DNA of 64,000 nt, taken from Nocardioides sp. SYSU D00065 (GTDB lineage: Bacteria > Actinomycetota > Actinomycetes > Propionibacteriales > Nocardioidaceae). A program made the translations under genes and the position numbers. Positions 8,708 through 17,450 of this stretch are shown one piece after another (the stretch's first letter is position 1; the number at the start of each line of letters is the position of its first letter). The stretch covers positions 552,413-616,412 of the forward strand of contig NZ_JAFMSX010000002.1 of NCBI RefSeq assembly GCF_017916425.1. The letters are read 5' to 3'. The notes under the pieces were generated by a model. It was not told the origin of the DNA, ran no database searches, and worked only from the letters and a program-made list of their open reading frames with translations.

Positions 8708-8822
8708 AGAGTGAACGACGGTCCGCGTAGACGTCAAGAGACGCACACAAGTCCAGACTTGATCACGATTTGTACGGGTTTGTGTTCGACTCTTGACGAC
8801 AACCCGTGGTGGTCATCACACT
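8708..8822. promoter_or_regulatory. Divergent ROK/sugar-ABC promoter pair with paired operators
   Basis: An imperfect 19-bp inverted repeat (8733-8751 and 8779-8797, 16 of 19 positions matching) places CTCTTGAC in each arm, facing outward. TTGACG is the -35 box both ways: minus strand 8737-8732, plus strand 8793-8798. Each is followed after 18 bases by a similar -10: CACTCT toward the ROK gene (8713-8708) and CACACT toward the ABC operon (8817-8822). A further perfect palindrome AAGTC-CA-GACTT lies at 8749-8760. The ROK transcript would be leaderless, with 7 bases to the ATG. Confidence 0.6.
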
Positions 8823-8872
8823 CTCGGGGAACCCACGGGCTCGGCCACGAGCCATCACCACCAGGAGAACCC

Positions 8873-9982
8873 ATGTCACGATCCCACCGCGTCACCGGTC
8901 TGGGCGCCGCCATCTTGATCGGCGCACTGAGCCTGACCGCCTGTGGCGCCAACGATGCCCAGAACGGCGGCGGCGACAGCGCCGGTGACGGCGGCGGCGG
9001 CGACAGCAAGGTCATCGCGCTGCTGCTCCCGGAGTCGAAGACCACCCGCTACGAGGCCTTCGACCGTCCCCTGTTCGAGGACAAGGTCGCCGAGCTGTGC
9101 GACGACTGCGAGGTCGTCTACTACAACGCCGACCAGGACGAGGCCAAGCAGACCCAGCAGGTCGACACCGCGATCTCCGAGGGCGCGAGCGTCGTCGTGC
9201 TCGACCCGGTCAACGGCGCCGGTGCCGGCGGCATGGTCCAGTCCGCCCAGGAGGCGGGCGCCGAGGTCATCGCCTACGACCGCTTCATCGCCGAGGCCGA
9301 CTACTACCTCTCCTTCGACAACGAGACCGTGGGCCAGATGCAGGCCGAGGCGCTCGTCGAGGCCATGGGCGACAAGGGCAGCATCCTGATGCTCAACGGC
9401 GCGCCCAGCGACCCCAACGCCGCGCAGTTCAAGGCCGGCGCCCACTCGGTGCTGGACGAGAGCGGTGTGGAGATCCTCGAGGAGTACGACAACCCCGACT
9501 GGAGCCCCGAGAACGCCCAGACCTGGACGACCGACCAGCTGAGCAAGTACGACCCGTCCGAGATCCAGGGCGTCTACGCCGCCAACGACGGCCAGGCCGG
9601 CGGCGTGGTCGCCGCGCTGACCGGTGCCGGCGTCGCCGCCGACCAGCTGCCCCCGATCACCGGCCAGGACGCCGAGGTCGCCGCGATCCAGCGCATCCTC
9701 GCCGGCGAGCAGGCGATGACCATCTACAAGCCGATCCCGATCGAGGCCGAGACCGCAGCCGAGCTGGCCGTCGCCCTGGCCAACGGCGAGGAGGTGCCCG
9801 CCACCAGCGAGTCGGGCGTCGAGCAGAGCGAGTACGAGGGTGTCACCTCCTACATCTTCGACCCGATCGTCGTCACCCAGGACAACGTCGCGGACACGGT
9901 GATCGCCGACGGCTTCTACAGCGCCGACGACATCTGCACCGGCGAGTACGCCAAGGCGTGCGAGGCGGCTGGCATCTCCTGA
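8873..9982 (+). CDS. Sugar ABC transporter substrate-binding lipoprotein (xylose/ribose type)
   Basis: A 369-residue lipoprotein of the periplasmic-binding-protein type I (XylF/ChvE-like) class. The lipobox is LTAC with the cysteine at residue 24, followed by a glycine-rich linker. The first lobe opens with KVIALLLPESKTTRYEAFD and the ligand-contact region includes AYDRFI and LMLNGAPSDPNA. Two cysteine pairs are visible, CDDC near 79-82 and one near the C-terminus (ICTGEYAKAC). AGGAG lies 5 bases before the ATG. It is the first gene of a four-gene transport unit and probably binds a pentose or related sugar. The exact sugar is not determined. Confidence 0.9.
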   Translation: MSRSHRVTGLGAAILIGALSLTACGANDAQNGGGDSAGDGGGGDSKVIALLLPESKTTRYEAFDRPLFEDKVAELCDDCEVVYYNADQDEAKQTQQVDTAISEGASVVVLDPVNGAGAGGMVQSAQEAGAEVIAYDRFIAEADYYLSFDNETVGQMQAEALVEAMGDKGSILMLNGAPSDPNAAQFKAGAHSVLDESGVEILEEYDNPDWSPENAQTWTTDQLSKYDPSEIQGVYAANDGQAGGVVAALTGAGVAADQLPPITGQDAEVAAIQRILAGEQAMTIYKPIPIEAETAAELAVALANGEEVPATSESGVEQSEYEGVTSYIFDPIVVTQDNVADTVIADGFYSADDICTGEYAKACEAAGIS

Positions 9983-10803
9983 TGTCGGACACCTCCACCT
10001 CGACTCCCGAGTCGACGGTGCCGGTCAGGGACGCGGTGCTGTCCCTGACCGGCATCTCCAAGCGGTTCGGAGCCGTCCAGGCCCTCTCGGACGTGCACAT
10101 GCACGTCCGGGAGGGCGAGGTCGTCGCCCTCGTGGGCGACAACGGCGCCGGCAAGTCCACCCTCGTCAAGGTCATCTCGGGCGTGTACCAGCCCGACTCC
10201 GGCGACATCACGTTCGCCGGCCGCAAGGTGACGGTGGGTGGTCCCTCCGAGGCTCAGGCCCTCGGCATCGCCACGGTCTTCCAGGACCTGGCACTGTGCG
10301 ACAACCTCGACGTCGTCGCCAACCTCTTCCTCGGTCGGGAGGAGTCCACGGGCCCGTTCATCAACGAGGTCGAGATGGAGAAGGAGTCGTGGCGGCTGCT
10401 GCGCACCCTCTCCGCCAAGATCCCGTCGGTGCGGATCCCGATCGCCTCCCTCTCGGGCGGCCAGCGCCAGACCGTCGCCATCGCGCGCAGCCTGGTGGGC
10501 AAGCCCAAGGTCGTCATGCTCGACGAGCCGACCGCCGCCCTGGGCGTGGCCCAGACCGCGGAGGTGCTCAACCTCATCGAGCGGCTGCGCGAGACCGGCC
10601 TCGGCGTGATCCTGATCAGCCACAACATGGCCGACGTGCAGGCCGTCGCCGACCGGATCGTGGTGATGCGCCTGGGGCGCAACGCCGCGGAGTTCCGCGT
10701 CGACGACGTGACCACCGAGCAGCTGGTGGCCGCGATCACCGGCGCGTCGGACAACGTGGTGGCCTCCCGGGCCGCCCGCCGGGACGGAGGAGCCCATGAC
10801 TGA
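9982..10803 (+). CDS. Sugar ABC transporter ATPase, single-domain
   Basis: A 273-residue cytoplasmic ATPase. It has Walker A GDNGAGKST, signature LSGGQRQTVAIARSL, Walker B VVMLDEPTAALG and the histidine in ISHN. Sugar importers of the ribose/xylose class often use a double-domain ATPase of about 500 residues; this one has one nucleotide-binding domain and must dimerise, as in fructose (Frc) systems. Its ATG shares a base with the binding-protein stop (TGATG), and its end overlaps the permease start by 8 bases, so the three genes are translationally coupled. Confidence 0.92.
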   Translation: MSDTSTSTPESTVPVRDAVLSLTGISKRFGAVQALSDVHMHVREGEVVALVGDNGAGKSTLVKVISGVYQPDSGDITFAGRKVTVGGPSEAQALGIATVFQDLALCDNLDVVANLFLGREESTGPFINEVEMEKESWRLLRTLSAKIPSVRIPIASLSGGQRQTVAIARSLVGKPKVVMLDEPTAALGVAQTAEVLNLIERLRETGLGVILISHNMADVQAVADRIVVMRLGRNAAEFRVDDVTTEQLVAAITGASDNVVASRAARRDGGAHD

Positions 10804-12043
10804 CACGGCCAACCAGAGCATCGCTGCCGACCTCGCCGACGAGCGCCTCATCCGCGCCCAGGGCATCGGCGGCTACGTGCGTCAGTTCCTCGGGCGCCTG
10901 CGCGCCGGTGACCTCGGCAGCCTGCCGGTCATCATCGGCCTGCTGGTCATCTGCGTGGGGTTCTACTCCGCGGAGCCGCGGTTCCTCAGCTCGCGCAGCA
11001 TCGTGTCCATCACCCAGTTCGCCGCGCCGATCGGCATCATCGCGCTCGGGATCGTGCTGGTCCTGCTGCTCGGTGAGATCGACCTCTCGGTGGGCTCGGT
11101 CAGCGGGTTCACCGCCGCGATCATGGCGGTGCTGGTCGTCAACGAGGGCTACTCGATGATCGTGGCGATCCTCGCCGCGCTCGTCGCCGGCCTGCTGATC
11201 GGGGCGTTCTACGCGGTGCTCTACACACGCGTCGGCGTGCCGTCGTTCGTGTTCTCGCTGGCAGGACTGCTGGGCTTCCAGGGCGCGCTGCTCTACGTGC
11301 TGGGCACCCAGGGCACCATCAACCTGCCCTCGGACTCGTTCCTCGTGCAGTTCACGCGGTTCGAGTTCGTCAGCCCGACCATGTCCTACGTCCTGGTCGT
11401 GCTGATCGCGGTCGCCTACGCCGGCACGCAGCTGCTGTCGGTGCGACGGCGCTCGGCAGCCGGGCTGAGCTCGCCGCCGGTGGTGCTCATCGCGCTGAAG
11501 GCGGTGGCGCTGCTCGTCGGGCTGGGGTTCCTGTCCTACTACGTCAACATCGACCGGGGCTGGAGCTACCTCTGGGTGCTCTTCGCCGTCCTGGTCGTGC
11601 TGATGGACGTGGCCCTGCGCCGCACCCGCTGGGGTCGGCACGTGTTCGCCGTCGGTGGCAACGAGGAGGCGGCGCGCCGCTCCGGCATCAAGGTCAACCG
11701 GGTCTACTTCTCGGTGTTCGCCCTGACGTCGCTCTTCGCGGCGCTGGGCGGCCTGCTGCAGGCCGGGTTGCAGACGAGCGTCTCGCAGGCGAGCGGCACG
11801 ACCGACACCAACCTCACCGCCATCGCGGCCGCCGTCATCGGTGGCACGTCGCTGTTCGGTGGTCGCGGGTCGGCGTACGCCGCCATGCTCGGCATCATCG
11901 TGCTGCAGGCGATCCAGACCGGCCTCAACCTGGTCGGCGTGGACTCCTCGGTGCGCTTCATGGTGACCGGCGGGGTGCTGCTCCTGGCCGTCGCCATCGA
12001 CTCGGTGTCGAGGCGGGCCCGCTCCTCGAGCGGACGAGGCTGA
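10796..12043 (+). CDS. Sugar ABC transporter permease (XylH type)
   Basis: A 415-residue integral membrane protein of the BPD_transp_2 / RbsC-XylH class with about ten or more helices. Characteristic stretches are LLGEIDLSVGSVSGF in the first half and AAVIGGTSLFGGRGSAYAA in the second. The gene overlaps the ATPase end. It probably forms a homodimer with two copies of the single-domain ATPase. The small binding-protein-like lipoprotein gene starts 22 bases after its stop. Confidence 0.92.
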   Translation: MTDTANQSIAADLADERLIRAQGIGGYVRQFLGRLRAGDLGSLPVIIGLLVICVGFYSAEPRFLSSRSIVSITQFAAPIGIIALGIVLVLLLGEIDLSVGSVSGFTAAIMAVLVVNEGYSMIVAILAALVAGLLIGAFYAVLYTRVGVPSFVFSLAGLLGFQGALLYVLGTQGTINLPSDSFLVQFTRFEFVSPTMSYVLVVLIAVAYAGTQLLSVRRRSAAGLSSPPVVLIALKAVALLVGLGFLSYYVNIDRGWSYLWVLFAVLVVLMDVALRRTRWGRHVFAVGGNEEAARRSGIKVNRVYFSVFALTSLFAALGGLLQAGLQTSVSQASGTTDTNLTAIAAAVIGGTSLFGGRGSAYAAMLGIIVLQAIQTGLNLVGVDSSVRFMVTGGVLLLAVAIDSVSRRARSSSGRG

Positions 12044-12065
12044 CCCAGGGGATAACCTCCTCCGG

Positions 12066-12758
12066 ATGCTTCGCGCCCGACTCCTGCCCTTCGCGCTCGT
12101 CGCCGTCGCACCCCTGCTCTCGGGGTGCGTCGGCGACGAGCCGACCGTCGCCCTCCTCGTGGCCGACGCCTCGGACTCCTCCTCCCGCGCGGTCGACGTC
12201 GAGCTGTTCACCGATCGCGTCACGGCGACCTGCGACGAGTGCCGCGTGGAGGTGTACGACGCCGAGGGCGACGCCGCCACTCAAGCCAGCCAGGTCCGCC
12301 AGGCCGGCGCCGACTCGGCCGACGTCCTCGTGGTGGTGCCGGTCGACGCGACCGACCTGGACCCGCAGGCCGGCGAGGACCTGCCGGTCGTCTCGCTGGG
12401 GGAGCTGGTGCCAAACTCGGACCGCTTCGTCGGGCTCGAGAGCGGCGAGGTGCCCAGCCAGTCCGGCTCGGACCTCGAGGCGGCGCGGGACGTCCTGCTC
12501 GGAGAGGAGCGGTCGATGACCTACGTGCCGACGCGGGCGATGAGCGAGCGGGCCGCCGACGTCGCCGTCTCCTACCTCGCCGGCGAGCCCGCGCGCGGGG
12601 ACGACGAGGTCGACGGCGTCGAGTCGTGGCTCTACCGCGACCGCGACGTCACCGTGGACTCCCTCACCACGGTGCTGGTGGGCGAGGGCGTCGTCACCCT
12701 CGACGACCTGTGCGCCGGTGCGACGGCTCAGCGGTGTGAAAGGCTGGGCCTGCGATGA
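12066..12758 (+). CDS. Shortened paralogue of the sugar-binding lipoprotein
   Basis: A 230-residue lipoprotein (lipobox LLSGC, cysteine 21) that resembles the operon's own binding protein at both ends. N-terminal block: CDECRVEVYDAEGDA against CDDCEVVYYNADQDE. C-terminal block: LLGEERSMTYVPTRAM against LAGEQAMTIYKPIPI, then DDLCAGATAQRCERLGL against DDICTGEYAKACEAAGI. About 130 central residues, including most of the second ligand lobe, are missing, so it is unlikely to bind sugar in the usual way. The reading frame is intact. It is the fourth gene of the operon and overlaps the next gene by 4 bases. Possible roles are permease regulation or a sensor; these are guesses. Confidence 0.75.
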   Translation: MLRARLLPFALVAVAPLLSGCVGDEPTVALLVADASDSSSRAVDVELFTDRVTATCDECRVEVYDAEGDAATQASQVRQAGADSADVLVVVPVDATDLDPQAGEDLPVVSLGELVPNSDRFVGLESGEVPSQSGSDLEAARDVLLGEERSMTYVPTRAMSERAADVAVSYLAGEPARGDDEVDGVESWLYRDRDVTVDSLTTVLVGEGVVTLDDLCAGATAQRCERLGLR

Positions 12759-13528
12759 TCGAGATCCTCACCCCCGCCCAGGTCGACCGTGCTCGCAGGA
12801 CGGGCGCCCTCGTGGCCGACATCCTGCACTCGCTCAAGGAGCGCAGCCGCGTCGGCACGAACCTCCTCGACCTCGACCGCTGGACGGCGGAGATGATCCG
12901 CGACGCCGGCGCCGAGTCGTGCTACGTCGACTACGCGCCGTCCTTCGGTCGCGGCCCCTTCGGCCACTACGTCTGCACCGCGGTGAACGACGCGGTGCTG
13001 CACGGCCGGCCCCGCGACCAGGTGCTGGCCGACGGCGACCTGCTGACCCTCGACCTCGCCGTCCGGCTCGACGGCGTCGCCGCCGACTCGGCCATCAGCT
13101 TCGTGGTGGGGGAGAGCCGGCCCGCGGAGAGCGTCGCCCTCATCGAGACCACGGAGCGGGCGCTCGCCGCTGGCATCGCCGCCGCCGGGCCGGGTGCCCG
13201 CATCGGCGACCTCTCCCACGCCATCGGCACGGTGCTGTCGGAGGCGGGCTACCCGATCAACATGCAGTTCGGCGGGCACGGCATCGGCACGACGATGCAC
13301 CAGGACCCGCACGTCTCCAACGACGGCCGGCCCGGCCGCGGCTACAAGCTCCGGCCGGGCCTGCTGCTCGCGCTGGAGCCGTGGATCATGGCCGACACCG
13401 ACGAGCTGGTGACCGACGACGACGGCTGGACGCTGCGCAGCGCCACCGGCTGCCGCACTGCCCACAGCGAGCACACGATCGCGATCACCGAGGACGGCGC
13501 GGAGATCCTCACGCTCCCCAGCTCGTAG
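12755..13528 (+). CDS. map: Type I methionine aminopeptidase
   Basis: A 257-residue cytoplasmic metallopeptidase that removes the initiator methionine from new proteins. By family alignment the metal ligands are Asp100 (LTLDL), Asp111 (AADSA), His175 (GGHGIG), Glu208 (LALEPW) and Glu239 (HSEHT); His83 (VLHG) is the conserved active-site histidine. The ATG overlaps the stop of the shortened binding protein (ATGA), an unusual place for a housekeeping gene. Actinobacteria often carry two or more map genes, so this may be a second copy rather than the essential one. Confidence 0.92.
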   Translation: MIEILTPAQVDRARRTGALVADILHSLKERSRVGTNLLDLDRWTAEMIRDAGAESCYVDYAPSFGRGPFGHYVCTAVNDAVLHGRPRDQVLADGDLLTLDLAVRLDGVAADSAISFVVGESRPAESVALIETTERALAAGIAAAGPGARIGDLSHAIGTVLSEAGYPINMQFGGHGIGTTMHQDPHVSNDGRPGRGYKLRPGLLLALEPWIMADTDELVTDDDGWTLRSATGCRTAHSEHTIAITEDGAEILTLPSS

Positions 13529-13541
13529 CAGCGCCTAGGAG

Positions 13542-15692
13542 CTAGTGCACGGTCTCCAGCGGCGCCTCGGCCTCGGTGTCCGTGAGCGGGGCGTCGGCGC
13601 GGTCGAGCTTGCTCGGCCACCAGATCTTCCCGCCGAGGTCGAGGTTGAGCGCCGTGACCAGGACCGAGCGGACGATCATGGTGTCGAGCATGACGCCCAG
13701 CGCCACCGCGACCCCGAGCTCGGCGAGGAACACCAGCGGCAGTGAGCCGAGGACGAGGAACGTCGCCGCCAGCACGATGCCGGCCGAGGTGATCACCCCG
13801 CCCGTGGACGCGAGCGCGATCAGCGAGCCGCGCCGGGTGCCGTACGTCGCGGTCTCCTCGCGCACGCGGGTCATCAAGAAGATGTTGTAGTCGATGCCCA
13901 GCGCGACGAGGAACACGAACGCGAACAGCGGGAACCCCGGGTCGGACCCGGCGAAGCCGAAGACGTACTCGAACAGCAGCGCCGAGATGCCGAGCGCGGC
14001 GCCGAAGGAGAGCACCACGGTCGCCATCAGGATCAGCGGGGCGAGCAGCGACCGGAGCAGGCCGATCAGGATCAGCAGCACGACCAGCAGCACGAGCGGC
14101 ATGATCACCCAGCTGTCGCGCTCGGAGGCGATCTTGGTGTCGAGGATGAACGCGGAGCCGCCGCCGACCAGCGCGTCGGCGCCCTCGACGTCGTCGACCG
14201 CCTCGCGGGCCTGCTCGACGATGTTGGTCGCGGTCGAGGAGGAGATGTCGGCGTCGATCGTCGCCTCGAACCACGCCCGGCCGTCGGACAGCGGCTGCAC
14301 CTCGCCCGCCTCGCCGAGCCCGTCGATGCCGCCGAGGGCCGCGGCGACGTCCGCCGCCTGATCGGCGCCGGCGACGACCTGCAGGGTGTTGGAGTTGTCG
14401 GACAGGTCGTGCTCGGTGAGCAGCCGCTGTCCCTTGATCGAGTCGAACTCCTTGGTGTAGCTGTCCTCGGTCGACAGCCCCGAGGTGTCGAGGCGGAACA
14501 GGCCGAGGCAGGCGATCAGCAGCAGGCCCGTGGTGACGACCCAGACCCGGCGCGGCCGGTGGCTGATGGCCCGGCCGACGCGGGCCCAGAGCCCGTTCGA
14601 GGTGGGCTCGGCGCTGCGGAACGCCGGCCGCTTGGGCCAGAACACCCAGCGGCCGCAGATGACCAGCAGCGCCGGCAGCAGCGTCACCATCACCAGCATC
14701 GTCACCGCGACGCCGATCGCGTTGACCGGGCCGAGGCCGGCGGTCGAGTTCAGCTCGGCGAACGACAGGCACAGCATGCCGACCGCCACCGTGGCCGCGC
14801 TGGCGAAGATCGCCGGAGCCGCTCGGTGCAGCGCGAACGCCATCGCCTCGTGGCGGTCCTCGTGGCGGCGCAGCTCCTCGCGGTAGCGGGCGACGAGCAG
14901 CAGGGCGTAGTCGGTGCCGGCGCCGATCACCAGGATGCTGAGGATCGCCTGGCTCTGCCCGTTGACGGTGAGCCCAGCGTGCTTGGCGAGGAGGTAGACC
15001 AGGCCGGTGGCGATCGTGTTGGCGACGACCGCGCACACGATCGGCAGCAGCCACAGGACCGGGCTGCGGTAGGTGAAGAGCAGGATCACGACCACCACGC
15101 CGAGCGTGATGAGGATCAGGTCGGTGTCGATCCCCTCGAACGCCTCGGCCGAGTCGGCCGCCTGCCCGCCGAAGCCCGCGAGGTGGACCTCGCCGCCGTC
15201 GAGGACGGCGATGTCGCGGATCTCGTCCGCCGCGTCGGGGATCGCGTTCCACCCGTCGGCGCCGAAGTTGAGGACGAAGTAGAGGTAGGCCACCTCGCCG
15301 TCCTCGGACACCAGCGTCGGCACGGGGGCGCCCTGGGCGGACGCCGCCTCCGCCGCGGCAGGGCTCAGCACGCCGTCGTCGGTGACCCCGTCGAGCGCGG
15401 CGATCTCCTCGCCGTCGGCCTCCATGGCCGCGAGGTCGTCGTCGGTCAGCCCACCCTCGCGGTGGTAGACCACGAGCGTGGGGATGTCGTTGGGGTCGAC
15501 GGTCTCGGAGAGCGCCTCGAGCACCTTGGTCGACTCCGCCGACTCCGGCAGCCACGACGAGGCCTCGTTGTCCTGGACCTCGGTGAGCTGGGTCGAGAAG
15601 CCGCCCATGACGCCGGTCAGCACCAGCGCGGCGGCGAGGACGATCCACTTCGTGACGCGACCGGTCAGGGAGCCGGCGATCTGTCGGTGCAT
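13542..15692 (-). CDS. MMPL/RND family membrane transporter
   Basis: A roughly 716-residue exporter of the MMPL group, which moves lipids or hydrophobic compounds across the membrane using proton motive force. The layout is typical: one N-terminal helix, a large extracytoplasmic loop, five helices, then the same again. GAGTDYALLLVARYREEL in the first half and ALGIDYNIFLMTRVREE in the second carry the paired aspartates of the proton relay. The start at 15692 (MHRQIAG) was chosen because a weak -10 (TGGACT) lies 6 bases upstream; an in-frame ATG at 15728 would add 12 residues. It ends 13 bases from the convergent map gene. Confidence 0.88.
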   Translation of the reverse strand: MHRQIAGSLTGRVTKWIVLAAALVLTGVMGGFSTQLTEVQDNEASSWLPESAESTKVLEALSETVDPNDIPTLVVYHREGGLTDDDLAAMEADGEEIAALDGVTDDGVLSPAAAEAASAQGAPVPTLVSEDGEVAYLYFVLNFGADGWNAIPDAADEIRDIAVLDGGEVHLAGFGGQAADSAEAFEGIDTDLILITLGVVVVILLFTYRSPVLWLLPIVCAVVANTIATGLVYLLAKHAGLTVNGQSQAILSILVIGAGTDYALLLVARYREELRRHEDRHEAMAFALHRAAPAIFASAATVAVGMLCLSFAELNSTAGLGPVNAIGVAVTMLVMVTLLPALLVICGRWVFWPKRPAFRSAEPTSNGLWARVGRAISHRPRRVWVVTTGLLLIACLGLFRLDTSGLSTEDSYTKEFDSIKGQRLLTEHDLSDNSNTLQVVAGADQAADVAAALGGIDGLGEAGEVQPLSDGRAWFEATIDADISSSTATNIVEQAREAVDDVEGADALVGGGSAFILDTKIASERDSWVIMPLVLLVVLLILIGLLRSLLAPLILMATVVLSFGAALGISALLFEYVFGFAGSDPGFPLFAFVFLVALGIDYNIFLMTRVREETATYGTRRGSLIALASTGGVITSAGIVLAATFLVLGSLPLVFLAELGVAVALGVMLDTMIVRSVLVTALNLDLGGKIWWPSKLDRADAPLTDTEAEAPLETVH

Positions 15693-15805
15693 GGATCCAG
15701 TCCAACAGGACCGCTCGCGTCCTCGCATCGGTGATTTCCCCGAGGACTAGACCGGGGGCGCACGGCGCCGGCGCGTGCGGGAGGTGCGGTGGCTAGGGTC
15801 GTGGC

Positions 15806-16003
15806 GTGTACTCCGACTACGACGCCTGCGCCGTCTGCGGCTCCGAGGTCCGGCTCGTCGCCAACCCTGGCTCCTCGGGTGACACCCGCGAGCCCGCCGG
15901 TCCCGACGACGGCGTCGTCGGCGCCGGTGACGAGCCCGTCGACGTGCGCGTGTGCACCAACGACGACTGCCCGTCGCACCGAGAGGGCGGCCCGGACGCC
16001 TGA
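15806..16003 (+). CDS. Small zinc-ribbon-like protein
   Basis: A 65-residue protein with two cysteine pairs, CAVC near residues 8-11 and CTNDDC near 49-54, spaced as in a zinc ribbon. The rest is rich in glycine, aspartate and proline. The GTG start is supported by a -10 TAGGGT (15794-15799) exactly 6 bases upstream and no ribosome site, which indicates a leaderless transcript. Function is unknown; a metal-binding or nucleic-acid-binding role is possible. Confidence 0.65.
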   Translation: MYSDYDACAVCGSEVRLVANPGSSGDTREPAGPDDGVVGAGDEPVDVRVCTNDDCPSHREGGPDA

Positions 16004-16057
16004 CGCCGGGGCCGGCCGCGACCGCGTACGCGCGCACGCGCTGGGTACGGGGGCACC

Positions 16058-16585
16058 ATGACGTCGTCCGTGGGAGAGCCTCCGTCACCTGCCGCCGGCC
16101 TGCTGTACGGCATCGGGCTGGGCGGGTTCGTCGACGGGATCGTGCTGCACCAGATCCTGCAGTGGCACCACATGGTCAGCGCCACGAGCGACTACCCGAT
16201 GACCACGGTGGCCGGGCTGGAGGTCAACACGCTGGCCGACGGCTTCTTCCACCTGTTCTCGTGGTTCGCCGTGGCGGGTGCCTCCATCGTCACGCTCGCG
16301 CAGTGGCGCCAGGGGCGGCTGCCACCGAGCTGGCGCTTCCACCTCGGCTGCGTGCTGGCCGGGTGGGGCGGGTTCAACCTGGTCGAGGGCCTCGTCGACC
16401 ACCAGATCCTCGGGGTGCACCACGTGCGCGACGACCTCGGCGGGCCGCTCGCGTGGGACCTCGCCTTCCTGGCCCTGGGCGCGCTGCAGATCGTGCTGGG
16501 CTGGTGGATCGCGCGCTCGGGATCGCGGACGCCGGCGATGCGGTCCTGGCAGCCTAGGTCCGTGGCGGGAGACGGTGCAGCGTGA
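16058..16585 (+). CDS. DUF2243 membrane protein
   Basis: A 175-residue protein with four predicted helices and the DUF2243 signature GLGGFVDGIVLHQILQWHH, followed by FFHLFSW and VEGLVDHQILGVHHVR. The repeated His/Asp clusters at membrane edges suggest metal or haem binding, but the family has no established function. The gene ends inside the 3' end of the convergent phosphoesterase gene (32-base overlap). Confidence 0.85.
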   Translation: MTSSVGEPPSPAAGLLYGIGLGGFVDGIVLHQILQWHHMVSATSDYPMTTVAGLEVNTLADGFFHLFSWFAVAGASIVTLAQWRQGRLPPSWRFHLGCVLAGWGGFNLVEGLVDHQILGVHHVRDDLGGPLAWDLAFLALGALQIVLGWWIARSGSRTPAMRSWQPRSVAGDGAA

Positions 16586-17063
16586 CGTCTCGCAGCTCGC
16601 CGTCCGCGGCCACCGCCGTCAGGTAGGTGCAGTACGGCTGCCGCCGGCGGTCGGTGGGGGAGCCGGGGTTGAGCAGCCGCAGGCCCGTCGCGGTCGTGGT
16701 GTCCCACGGGATGTGGCTGTGGCCGAAGACCAGCACGTCGAGGTCGGCGTACTCCCGGCTCATCCGCTCCTCACGGCCCTTGGCCTGGCCGGTCTCGTGG
16801 ACCACCCCGAGCCGCAGGCCCTCCACCTCCACCCGGGCCACCTCGGGCAGCCGCTCGCGCAGCGCGCCGTGGTCGTTGTTGCCGAAGCAGGCGACCAGCC
16901 GGCGCGAGCGCGCCTCGAGCTCGTCGAGGAGGCCCACGTCGACCCAGTCGCCCGCGTGCAGCACCAGGTCGGCGTCCGCGACCGCGTCCCACACCTGGGC
17001 CGGGAGGTCCCTGGCGCGCTTGGGGACGTGGGTGTCGGCCAGGAGGAGGAGTCGGGTCGCCAT
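16554..17063 (-). CDS. YfcE-type metallophosphoesterase
   Basis: A 169-residue calcineurin-like phosphodiesterase. Metal and catalytic motifs in order are LLADTHVPK, VLHAGDWVD, CFGNNDHG, GVVHETG and VFGHSHIPW, with LNPGSPTDRR near the end. This small class hydrolyses phosphodiesters in vitro and its natural substrate is uncertain. The start at 17063 (MATRLLLLADTH) places the first motif directly after the methionine; an upstream ATG at 17090 is less likely. Confidence 0.88.
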   Translation of the reverse strand: MATRLLLLADTHVPKRARDLPAQVWDAVADADLVLHAGDWVDVGLLDELEARSRRLVACFGNNDHGALRERLPEVARVEVEGLRLGVVHETGQAKGREERMSREYADLDVLVFGHSHIPWDTTTATGLRLLNPGSPTDRRRQPYCTYLTAVAADGELRDVTLHRLPPRT

Positions 17064-17156
17064 GGGTCCAGTCAACCGGGTCCCCGTCACCCCGCGCCCC
17101 TTCCAGCACCCGGCCCGTCCGGCCGGGCGTCCGCGGCGGCGCGTACGGTCGTCGCC

Positions 17157-17450
17157 ATGGCCCCCGACGAGACCATCGACGAGTCCACCATCGACGACAT
17201 GGTCGGCGAGTCCGCCCTCCAGCTGTGGGCGGCGGCGCAGACCGACTTCGACCCCTTCCAGCTGCCCTCGCCGGAGTGGCCCGAGACGACGGTGCCGGTC
17301 CGCGACGTCGACATCGCGATCGACACCGGCCTCGACGAGGACGACGTACGCGCCGCCCTCGGCCGCCTCGACGGGGTGAAGCTCGTGGTGGGCCGCGAGG
17401 CCGGCAACGTCAGCGTGCTGCGGGCGATCCCGGAGGACACGCCGCTGTAG
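17157..17450 (+). CDS. Small acidic protein, unknown function
   Basis: A 97-residue acidic cytoplasmic protein. The C-terminal half (DIAIDTGLDEDDVRAALGRL followed by DGVKLVVG) reads like a small winged-helix or GntR-like fragment. The ATG has a -10 TACGGT (17144-17149) 7 bases upstream and no ribosome site, so it is probably leaderless. Its last 41 bases overlap the convergent HNH gene. No family was recognised with confidence. Confidence 0.6.
   Translation: MAPDETIDESTIDDMVGESALQLWAAAQTDFDPFQLPSPEWPETTVPVRDVDIAIDTGLDEDDVRAALGRLDGVKLVVGREAGNVSVLRAIPEDTPL

Noticed and set aside
15789..16061. Alternative overlapping frame at the small zinc-ribbon gene
   Set aside because: Thr/Pro/Arg-rich without conserved cysteine pairs; the chosen frame has a well-placed -10 box and paired cysteines.
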